Shown piece after piece: positions 1 through 4,952 of a DNA stretch of 5,164 nucleotides (positions are counted from its first letter, which is position 1; each line of letters begins with the position of its first letter). Below the pieces are notes generated by a model. It did not search any database, was not told where the DNA came from, and was given only the letters and a program-made list of their open reading frames with translations. This stretch comes from DALYDK01 sp964477125 (GTDB lineage Bacteria > Patescibacteriota > Saccharimonadia > Saccharimonadales > CAIOMD01). Location: contig CAYZCZ010000038.1 of NCBI GenBank assembly GCA_964477125.1, positions 1 through 5,164 of the forward strand, in the 5' to 3' direction. The position numbers and the translations under genes are program-made.

Positions 1-88
1 CGTTGCTAAGGCAAAGGTAGTTAAAAAAGCTCCTGCTAAGCCCGTTGCTAAAAAGCCAGTTGCTAAAAAAGCACCAGTTAAGAAATAA
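1..88 (+). CDS. 3' end of a gene with a Lys/Ala/Pro-rich basic tail (possibly ribosomal protein S20)
   Basis: Only the last 28 codons are inside the window, read from base 2 to a TAA at 86-88; the start lies upstream. The visible peptide is built almost entirely of Lys, Ala, Val and Pro, with PVAKK and KKAP repeated in slightly varied form. Such a tail is typical of proteins that contact nucleic acid, such as extended ribosomal proteins, HU-like proteins or histone H1-like proteins. From established synteny, rpsT (S20) is often a neighbour of holA, sometimes in opposite orientation, which makes S20 with a basic C-terminal extension my first guess. No S20 core residue is visible, so this rests on context alone. 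The gene converges with holA, and a single base separates the two stop codons. Confidence 0.55.
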   Translation, partial: VAKAKVVKKAPAKPVAKKPVAKKAPVKK

Positions 89-89
89 G

Positions 90-1013
90 TTAGACTAGTA
101 CTAAATCAGTTATAAGTTGAGCAATAACTTTATCGGCATTTGAAGATGTTGTTTTTAGCTTTGTATCTGCCTCTATAGCTAGATCAAACATTTTTATAAG
201 TTTATTTTTTGTTAGTTTTTTAGCTAAATTTTGATTTTTCCTCACAACATAGGGGCTTAAAGAACTTTTTGATGCTATTTCATCCGAATTTATACCCTTT
301 GCAGTTGCCACGGTCGCAAGCGACACTAACTGCCAAGTAATCATCCCTAATATGGCTTGAGGTTCCATGCCCTGTACTTTTTGCTCTTCATAAAGTTTTA
401 ACGATCCTTTTAAATTCCCTGAGGCAATGCTATCTAGCATAGTAAATATACTACTATGGGGGCTTGGTACCGTTAGTTCATCTATCAATGGCTGGGTAAT
501 GGGAGCTCTTTGTAGGCTTAGTTTTGTAGCCTCATTAGATAATACGGCCTGATTCACCCCCACCCTGTCTATCAAATATGTAGCTTCTTTGTGGCCAATG
601 TGTGAACCATTCTTTTCAAAATAATTCATTAACCAATCTGTTAATTCTTGGCCTTCTAAGTTAACATATTCCCGAAAATCAGAAATTTGTTTTAATGTTG
701 CTGTTGTCTTTGGCCTTGCATCCATTCTATCTTCGACCAAGACAACATCGGTAGTATCTGGCATATTTAAAGCTTGTTTTAAAAATTCTTCATAAACAGG
801 TTTATTTTTTGACAAATCTCTAATTTGGACCATGCGCTTATCTGTTAAAAATGGTTGAGCCAGTATTAAATCTGATAAGTTTTGACTATTAACATCTTCA
901 CTATTTAATTTTTGAACAGCAATATCACCATAACGAGCACTAAAGGCATTAACAATTTCCTTTGCCTCTTTGTCCCGTAAATAGGTGTTATCCCCACTAA
1001 AAACATATATCAT
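90..1013 (-). CDS. holA: DNA polymerase III subunit delta (clamp loader)
   Basis: The 307-residue product matches the delta subunit of the DNA polymerase III clamp loader in length and layout. Delta opens the beta sliding clamp so that it can be loaded on primed DNA in the cytoplasm. The N-terminus (MIYVFSGDNTYLRDKEAKEI) is the usual delta opening, with a degenerate Walker-A-like loop at residues 6-13. Other family-like stretches are QPFLTDKRMV (53-62), the EATKL stretch (161-165), SIFTMLDSIASGN (188-200), LGMITWQL (222-229) and the late LAIEADTKLKT segment (278-288). The open frame continues 28 codons upstream to 1097, but that part overlaps the mutM zinc finger, so I start at the ATG at 1013. 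No good Shine-Dalgarno lies before it. The start is 4 bases past the mutM stop, suggesting translational coupling in a mutM-holA operon. Confidence 0.93.
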   Translation of the reverse strand: MIYVFSGDNTYLRDKEAKEIVNAFSARYGDIAVQKLNSEDVNSQNLSDLILAQPFLTDKRMVQIRDLSKNKPVYEEFLKQALNMPDTTDVVLVEDRMDARPKTTATLKQISDFREYVNLEGQELTDWLMNYFEKNGSHIGHKEATYLIDRVGVNQAVLSNEATKLSLQRAPITQPLIDELTVPSPHSSIFTMLDSIASGNLKGSLKLYEEQKVQGMEPQAILGMITWQLVSLATVATAKGINSDEIASKSSLSPYVVRKNQNLAKKLTKNKLIKMFDLAIEADTKLKTTSSNADKVIAQLITDLVLV

Positions 1014-1017
1014 GCTA

Positions 1018-1890
1018 CTAAGGATACTTTCTTTGGCATTTTGTGCAAACATGGGTGCCCCGCCCAGCAACCTTAATTTTAGATATCTCGGTTCCACAAA
1101 TATTACAATCTAAGCCTGCCCTAGCGTAAACATTGGCAAAATCTAAATAGCTTCCTCTTTTACCTTCGGCATTTACATAGTTTTTACTAGTCGAACCGCC
1201 TTTGTCGATACTCATCTGCAGAGTTTTAACGATGTTTTTTCTAAGAACCTTTAGCATCGCAGACGGTATGTCAATAACACGGCTTTCAGGATGTATTTTT
1301 GAAGCAAACAAAACTTCATCGGCATATATATTACCAATTCCGCTAACCACTGTTTGATCCAAAAGGACCGCCTTAATATTGCTATTCTTTCGCCTAAGTA
1401 CATTATTAATAAACAGTTTTTCGGTAAATTCATTTTCTAGTGGTTCTGGGCCCAATTTTGTAATATTTGGTAAATGTTTAACACTGCTGGTTTCAAATAA
1501 TTTAATCCAGCCAAATTTGCGTTGGTCGTTAAAAAACAACTTGGTGCCATCTGTAAATTCAAAAATAATTCTAGTTGATTTATCTGGCAGTTCATTTACC
1601 AAACTATCGTTAGGGTGCCCTGCCCCCCAGTTAATATTACCCCTATATATCATCTGACCTGTCATTTTTAAGTGGCCAACTAAGCTATAGCCCGAGCTTA
1701 AGTCAATAATAATTATTTTTGCCCGCCGGCTAACATGTAATATTTTAGATCCAATAATATATGATTTTCTATCATGTGTATCTACTGGAAAACTTTTTGG
1801 GTTATCACTAAAAACAGAACTTATTTTCTTGCCAACAATAAGTTTGTTCAAACCCCTTACAACTGTTTCTACTTCTGGCAACTCCGGCAT
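1018..1890 (-). CDS. mutM: Formamidopyrimidine-DNA glycosylase (Fpg/MutM)
   Basis: This 290-residue bifunctional base-excision repair enzyme removes 8-oxoguanine and other oxidised purines, then cuts the abasic strand. All expected landmarks are visible. The start MPELPEVETVVRGL supplies the catalytic Pro2 and Glu3. Lys58 lies in RRAKIII. Met76 in GHLKMTGQ, with Arg124 and Phe126 in DQRKFG, forms the probable lesion-site intercalation triad. A helix-two-turn-helix is seen at GIGNIYADEVLF (184-195). The C-terminal zinc finger has Cys262, Cys265, Cys282 and Cys285, with the conserved Arg277 in its hairpin. It is slightly longer than the E. coli enzyme (about 269), largely because of extra residues between about 82 and 107. 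The stop is doubled in frame (TAG TAG). It is the first gene of a probable mutM-holA operon. Confidence 0.97.
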   Translation of the reverse strand: MPELPEVETVVRGLNKLIVGKKISSVFSDNPKSFPVDTHDRKSYIIGSKILHVSRRAKIIIIDLSSGYSLVGHLKMTGQMIYRGNINWGAGHPNDSLVNELPDKSTRIIFEFTDGTKLFFNDQRKFGWIKLFETSSVKHLPNITKLGPEPLENEFTEKLFINNVLRRKNSNIKAVLLDQTVVSGIGNIYADEVLFASKIHPESRVIDIPSAMLKVLRKNIVKTLQMSIDKGGSTSKNYVNAEGKRGSYLDFANVYARAGLDCNICGTEISKIKVAGRGTHVCTKCQRKYP

Positions 1891-1898
1891 ACTACAAC

Positions 1899-1915
1899 TA
1901 GGTTATAGGTTTTAG
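1899..1915 (-). promoter_or_regulatory. 17-base leader motif upstream of mutM, shared with the leader at 3494-3510
   Basis: Read on the minus strand, the sequence is CTAAAACCTATAACCTA, ending 8 bases before the mutM ATG. The same sequence with one mismatch (A to T at its tenth base) lies before the plus-strand gene that starts at 3523, in the same orientation relative to its gene. Both copies are made of loose 7-base units beginning with CT or CCT. The motif overlaps the -10-like box of mutM, so it could be a promoter element, a repressor site or a leader signal. Confidence 0.45.
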
Positions 1916-1928
1916 AAAAAACACACAA
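1902..1928 (-). promoter_or_regulatory. Possible mutM promoter with very short leader
   Basis: On the minus strand, TTGTGT (1928-1923) and TATAAC (1907-1902) are separated by 15 bases, which is short for sigma70. Only 11 bases lie between the -10-like box and the mutM ATG, so a transcript from here would have almost no leader. That agrees with the absence of a Shine-Dalgarno sequence. The boxes are imperfect and this is a weak call. Confidence 0.3.
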
Positions 1929-1970
1929 GGCTAAGGCATTACAATAAGTCCATCCAAGAATATTTATGTG

Positions 1971-1983
1971 TATTATGCTTATT
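1971..1983 (+). repeat. 13-base direct repeat, left copy
   Basis: TATTATGCTTATT is present here and again, identically and in the same orientation, at 3408-3420. This copy overlaps the stop codon of the basic/Trp-rich protein gene. The two copies bracket the two-gene unknown unit and its promoter. The sequence is AT-rich, so a chance match is possible. Confidence 0.5.
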
Positions 1984-2650
1984 AAATGGGTGATAATTTT
2001 ATTAAGCCACGTACTGCAAAACCGCCAAGTGGGCCAGCTCTACGATAACCCTCTTCGGTTAATTTTTCTTTTGCTTGCGTAGTCAAGTGCTCACTATCAC
2101 TACGAGCCTTCCTTGAAAGTTCGCCAGTTGCTCCGAAAATTGCCTTTCTTGCAGCTCTTTTAGGCATAAAAATAGCTTTTAGAACACCTCTTTTTCTTAC
2201 GCGCCCATTGCTATATAAGCCAGCATTTTCTACCGCACCACTCAAAGCAACTTTGCCATAATCCCTGGCAACTTGTTTAGCTTTATCTTGAGTTTCGGGG
2301 TTGCCAATAAAACCTTTTATCGATTCTATAATTCGTTTGGCCATGGTTCTGCCCTTACCCTCTCCGCGGTCCGGGCTTCCCCAGCTACCTAAGTTAGCTT
2401 CATCTTGTGGTATACCAAAGTCCCAGCCAGAATCATATTCATGTGTTTTTTCCGCAACTGAAGAAGCAGTATCCCACGTGTCATAATCCGACACTGGTAT
2501 ATCCCAGCCACTATTGTGGGTTTCTGCTTGTGGGGTGCTAATAGCTCCCCAATCATCCATATTATCCCAGCCATTACCGGTATCTTCCGTATTACTTGAT
2601 ACAACACCCCAATCATGAGTGTCGACTGAATAACTATTGTGTCTATTCAT
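1982..2650 (-). CDS. Hypothetical bipolar protein: acidic Trp-Asp/Gly repeat region plus basic C-terminus
   Basis: I do not recognise this 222-residue protein. Residues 1-95 are acidic and low in complexity, with seven Trp residues (14, 28, 34, 49, 59, 76, 90), almost all in GWD, DWG or TWD contexts; this part is probably disordered. From about residue 96 the composition flips to Lys/Arg-rich, likely helical segments, including clusters GRVRKRG (149-155) and PKRAARKA (163-170), that could bind nucleic acid or membrane phosphates. There is no signal peptide or convincing membrane segment. The frame is open back to 2755, but that stretch overlaps the preceding gene in another frame. The ATG at 2650 lies 4 bases after the upstream stop, so I choose it, although no Shine-Dalgarno is visible; an ATG at 2671 is an alternative. 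It ends in TAA TAA. It is probably co-transcribed with, and perhaps once fused to, the gene at 2655-3335. Confidence 0.72.
   Translation of the reverse strand: MNRHNSYSVDTHDWGVVSSNTEDTGNGWDNMDDWGAISTPQAETHNSGWDIPVSDYDTWDTASSVAEKTHEYDSGWDFGIPQDEANLGSWGSPDRGEGKGRTMAKRIIESIKGFIGNPETQDKAKQVARDYGKVALSGAVENAGLYSNGRVRKRGVLKAIFMPKRAARKAIFGATGELSRKARSDSEHLTTQAKEKLTEEGYRRAGPLGGFAVRGLIKLSPI
2375..2629 (-). repeat. Degenerate protein repeat: paired Trp motifs
   Basis: Residues 8-92 of the encoded protein contain about three and a half imperfect units. Each has an acidic/Thr-rich lead (TEDTGN, AETHNS, AEKTHEYDS), then GWD, a spacer, then DWG, TWD or SWG and a Ser-containing exit. The two Trp of successive units are 6, 10 and 14 residues apart (28/34, 49/59, 76/90). 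A partial unit (DTHDWGVVSS) opens the array. At DNA level the copies have diverged, so this is an old duplication or convergent motif use rather than a fresh tandem array. Confidence 0.6.
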
Positions 2651-2654
2651 AATT

Positions 2655-3335
2655 TTAGCCGGCGTTTTCATTCCAAGAAGCGTCAGGATTGTCCCAATTT
2701 CTTGCAAAACCATCTTTATCTTTAATGCCAAAATGAACTTGACCCAATTGATCAATCACCGGATAATCTTGTGCCTGATAAATAGTATCTTTTGGTTCAA
2801 TATAGTTGCCACTCTGCTCGTCAGTATCAATACGGACCAGCGCACCCCTTTGAACACCACTTTTTAATAACACCTGGTTTCTTCTGTCCCCTATTTCTCC
2901 ATGAGCAAAGCCTCTCTGCTCTAGTTCTTGGGCCTTCTTTTCTGCTTCTTCAGAACTTTCAGTTCTTAAAGTCCTCGTTCTACCATAAGCATCTGTAAAA
3001 GTAACTCGATCGCTTAATCTACTAACCATATTTGGGTGGCAATGCCCTGGCTCAGTAATCTCATCTGGATGTCGCAAAGAAATTTTTCCATCACTATCTT
3101 GTAGGGCAACATAAACCGAAGAAGGATAATCTCCCTCTAACGACTGTTCTAGCAGGTCTGATATTTCTATCTGTCTATGTAAAGCAGTGTCTGGGTTACC
3201 TTCATAATATTCCGCCAAAGCTGACTCCTGAGAACTACTTAGTTCACGCACTTGTTCGGCAAGTTGAGATCTTTTTTCGGCTTCTGGGTCTACGGCCTTT
3301 GCTTCCGTAGAACTTCCAAATTTTTCAGCATTCAT
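2655..3335 (-). CDS. Hypothetical acidic soluble protein with C-terminal Trp-Asp motif
   Basis: I do not recognise this 226-residue protein. Residues 1-70 are charged and probably helical, rich in Glu, Gln, Ser and Ala (for example AEKRSQLAEQVRELSSSQES at 18-37). A mixed region follows, with likely short strands (SSVYVALQDSDGKISLRHP, RVTFTDAYGRTRTL). A second helical Glu-rich stretch lies at 126-141, then a more globular C-terminal part. There is one Cys (99) and no signal peptide or membrane segment, so it is likely cytoplasmic. It ends with NWDNPDASWNENAG, resembling the GWDN..DWG pairs of the following protein. The start is well supported: AGGA lies 7 bases before the ATG and a strong promoter sits just upstream. 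It is the first gene of a probable two-gene operon, with 4 bases before the next ATG. Confidence 0.8.
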   Translation of the reverse strand: MNAEKFGSSTEAKAVDPEAEKRSQLAEQVRELSSSQESALAEYYEGNPDTALHRQIEISDLLEQSLEGDYPSSVYVALQDSDGKISLRHPDEITEPGHCHPNMVSRLSDRVTFTDAYGRTRTLRTESSEEAEKKAQELEQRGFAHGEIGDRRNQVLLKSGVQRGALVRIDTDEQSGNYIEPKDTIYQAQDYPVIDQLGQVHFGIKDKDGFARNWDNPDASWNENAG

Positions 3336-3342
3336 TATATAT

Positions 3343-3346
3343 TCCT
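3343..3346 (-). promoter_or_regulatory. Shine-Dalgarno site fixing the start at 3335
   Basis: The minus strand reads AGGA followed by 7 bases and the ATG at 3335. This is the only convincing Shine-Dalgarno sequence in front of any gene start in the window, which supports this start and suggests efficient initiation. Confidence 0.7.
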
Positions 3347-3374
3347 ATTTTTTATTTTTATGAAACTAGTTTGT

Positions 3375-3403
3375 AATATACTCCAATTTATTATATATGT
3401 CAA
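3375..3403 (-). promoter_or_regulatory. Strong sigma70-type promoter for the two-gene unknown unit
   Basis: On the minus strand a perfect -35 TTGACA (3403-3398) is followed by exactly 17 bases and a -10 TATATT (3380-3375, five of six consensus bases). Transcription would start near 3368, leaving a leader of about 32 bases that contains the AGGA site. A second TTGACA lies 22 bases further upstream (3425-3420) and could be an alternative -35 or part of a regulatory direct repeat. Confidence 0.7.
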
Positions 3404-3407
3404 TACT

Positions 3408-3420
3408 TATTATGCTTATT
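3408..3420 (+). repeat. 13-base direct repeat, right copy
   Basis: This is identical to TATTATGCTTATT at 1971-1983. This copy lies just upstream of the promoter of the two-gene unit, between the two TTGACA boxes, about 1.4 kb from the left copy. Confidence 0.5.
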
Positions 3421-3492
3421 GTCAAATATAGTCTATGTACACCATGTGGACTGTAGATATGTCCTACTATTAGATTTATACTTATACTTGAA

Positions 3493-3520
3493 CCTAAAAC
3501 CTTTAACCTATACCCTAAAT
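3493..3520 (+). promoter_or_regulatory. Four degenerate 7-base units before the DciA-like gene, containing the shared 17-base motif
   Basis: Four consecutive heptamers begin with CCT at 3493, 3500, 3507 and 3514 and end in A/T-rich tetramers, stopping two bases before the ATG at 3523. Bases 3494-3510 match the mutM leader at 16 of 17 positions. A -35-like TTGAAC (3488-3493) and a -10-like TATACC (3509-3514), 15 bases apart, lie in the same region. Tandem TATACT boxes (3477-3482 and 3483-3488) are alternative -10 elements. No Shine-Dalgarno is seen. The exact promoter is uncertain; the repeated structure itself is directly visible. Confidence 0.4.
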
Positions 3521-3522
3521 AC

Positions 3523-3759
3523 ATGGATAGTTTAAAAGACCTACTTGCATCTAAAAGCCTAGACGAGCCAACAGAAATAACTGCATTAAAGAACTTTTGC
3601 CAAGAACAGTATAGCTTTGAGGCAAAGCTAAGTATTAGTGATGACAAAATCTTTTTAAGTGCCCCAAATGGCATACTTGCCACCGAACTAAGAATGCGAA
3701 TTCCCGAAATAAATAATCGGTGTCAACTAACCAAAAAACTTATTATTAAAATTGGCTAG
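3523..3759 (+). CDS. Small DciA/DUF721-like protein
   Basis: The 78-residue product has a short charged N-terminal helix (MDSLKDLLASKSLDEPTEIT), a second helix (21-30), then strand-like KLSIS and KIFLSAPN, then ATELRMRIPEINNRC (53-67), and a closing strand LIIKIG. This order, especially a strand followed by a residue run like 'aqELrlr.peI...' and a final basic-hydrophobic strand, resembles the DUF721/DciA domain. In other bacteria DciA helps place the replicative helicase. The similarity is judged by eye and the protein is short for the family, so it may be a minimal version or an unrelated small protein. It converges with the hydrolase gene: both stops use the same CTAG at 3756-3759. It stands alone on the plus strand here, with a near-leaderless start. 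Confidence 0.62.
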   Translation: MDSLKDLLASKSLDEPTEITALKNFCQEQYSFEAKLSISDDKIFLSAPNGILATELRMRIPEINNRCQLTKKLIIKIG

Positions 3760-4907
3760 TCGTTTCTTTTTAATAAGTCTTGCTCTACTTCTGCAATTGT
3801 CAATGTACCATCAGGCCGTTGGTCCCTTCGTACATGCCTTAAATTATGTAAGTTTACTTCGAGCCGTCCAGACGTTGTATTATGTAAATCAAGCGCTGCT
3901 TTACCTAAAATATTGGCAATAATTCTACGTTGATGTAGCGTCATGTTATGCCCAGCTTCTAACCGAACTATTTCAGAAAATGGTACTTTGCCAACACTGT
4001 TTAAAACTTTCTCCTCAGTAAATAGTGGGTCATTCTTACCTATAATTAATATACCTGGTTTTTTATAATCATCCGCTAGTTTCCATAAACTACTTTCTAG
4101 CCTACTAGTCGCTGCAAAACCACCTTCATTCAATATTAAAGCAGGGTTTTGGCTCACAAAAACAATTGTATTTACTGCCATCCGTGCAAGTTCTAGTGGG
4201 CTATTTATTAGCTCAGTGCGCTCATGCACGACTGTTTTAATCATCCGCGGAACAATTTCATTCACTGTGTCAGCACTTATAAGTCCCCCTGACCCAGCCA
4301 GTGTGAAGGACCGAATAGTATCTGGATTTTGACAAGCCGCTAACGTGTAATCGATCCCCCCTAGAGAGTGCCCAAGGCCATGAACACGATAGCCTTGCTC
4401 AGCCAAGCTACTCAAAACTACGGAAACGTTTTCAACACGAGCTTTACCAGCGTTAATTGCCCCTGCAACTAATTTTTTTTGTTCGGTTTCATCATCCACT
4501 TTATCGCCAATCATATCCATCATAATTGCCTCTGCGTGTGATATATCTTTTTCTTCTAAAATAGCATGCGAAAACTGACGCCAGTTACGGATGAGCAAAG
4601 GACTAGTTAGTAGTAGATGGCCTAAATCTCTAATCGCCCCTCTTCTGGGGTGGTCAAAACAGGCTGCATTCATACCAGTGTCAGCAACGGCTTTCGCCAA
4701 AGGTTCTAGCTTGCGCTCAGTCCAACCCGAAGAAAGATATGCTAAATCTCCATGCAATTCATGGTCACCAGGAACCTGTGGATGAAAGACAGTAACGTCA
4801 ATATCATTACGTCTAAAAATAGAAGTCTTAACCTTGAAAACTTCTTTCTGACTAGGATAAAATGTGTGTGTGACAGGCTCTAGAAGCCAGTTATCTTGTT
4901 CGTTCAT
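3756..4907 (-). CDS. Alpha/beta hydrolase family protein
   Basis: The 383-residue protein has the marks of the alpha/beta hydrolase fold. The nucleophile elbow is GLGHSLGG with Ser181. A probable acid Asp293 lies in ILIIGKNDPLF, and His320 lies in RLEAGHNM, giving a complete Ser-Asp-His triad in the correct order. AYLSSGWTER (56-65) after an early strand is the likely oxyanion-loop region in place of a classical HGxxG, and DHPRRG (85-90) matches the following strand-loop. Residues about 95-160 and 207-275 could form cap helices. There is no signal peptide or membrane anchor. A tail of about 40 residues after 340 extends past the usual fold. The substrate cannot be told; esterase, lipase or thioesterase activity is possible. 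A TATAAT box stands 16 bases before the ATG with no Shine-Dalgarno. It follows a HAD gene on the same strand. Confidence 0.85.
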   Translation of the reverse strand: MNEQDNWLLEPVTHTFYPSQKEVFKVKTSIFRRNDIDVTVFHPQVPGDHELHGDLAYLSSGWTERKLEPLAKAVADTGMNAACFDHPRRGAIRDLGHLLLTSPLLIRNWRQFSHAILEEKDISHAEAIMMDMIGDKVDDETEQKKLVAGAINAGKARVENVSVVLSSLAEQGYRVHGLGHSLGGIDYTLAACQNPDTIRSFTLAGSGGLISADTVNEIVPRMIKTVVHERTELINSPLELARMAVNTIVFVSQNPALILNEGGFAATSRLESSLWKLADDYKKPGILIIGKNDPLFTEEKVLNSVGKVPFSEIVRLEAGHNMTLHQRRIIANILGKAALDLHNTTSGRLEVNLHNLRHVRRDQRPDGTLTIAEVEQDLLKRND

Positions 4908-4923
4908 AATAATCTAATAGTAC

Positions 4924-4929
4924 ATTATA
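4924..4929 (-). promoter_or_regulatory. Consensus -10 box upstream of the alpha/beta hydrolase
   Basis: The minus strand reads TATAAT ending 16 bases before the ATG at 4907. No good -35 is found at the normal distance (TTGATA is only 7 bases upstream). If used, the leader would be about 10 bases, too short for a normal ribosome site. The region is very AT-rich, so the match may be fortuitous. Confidence 0.4.
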
Positions 4930-4952
4930 CTCTTATTATCAATTTTATTATA

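Noticed and set aside
108..129. AGTTAT...ATAACT inverted repeat as a terminator
   Set aside because: The stem is only 6 A/T-rich pairs, sits inside the holA coding region and has no proper T-run.
1014..1097. Longer holA start giving 335 residues
   Set aside because: The extra 28 residues overlap the end of mutM, including its zinc finger, and do not look like a delta N-terminus; MIYVFSGDN at 1013 does.
1379..1657. Plus-strand open frame of 92 codons inside mutM
   Set aside because: It is fully antisense to a clearly recognised, complete mutM and has no features of its own.
1891..1981. Terminator or small RNA between the Trp-repeat gene and mutM
   Set aside because: There is a T-run on the minus strand near 1916-1922 but no G/C-rich stem before it, and no sign of a conserved RNA; only the weak mutM promoter and repeat motifs are supportable.
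2651..2755. N-terminal extension of the Trp-repeat protein with a hydrophobic, signal-like stretch
   Set aside because: The extension is the shifted frame of the end of the upstream gene, whose own ending reads sensibly, so the hydrophobic segment is probably not translated this way. The frameshift alternative is listed as a finding.
3430..3452. AGTC...GACT inverted repeat with inner CAC/GTG as an operator
   Set aside because: The arms are only 3-4 bases, far from the promoter boxes, and expected by chance.
3366..3683. Minus-strand open frame of 105 codons
   Set aside because: It lies antisense to the DciA-like gene and across the promoter region, has no family resemblance or ribosome site, and its hydrophobic composition is typical of antisense translation.
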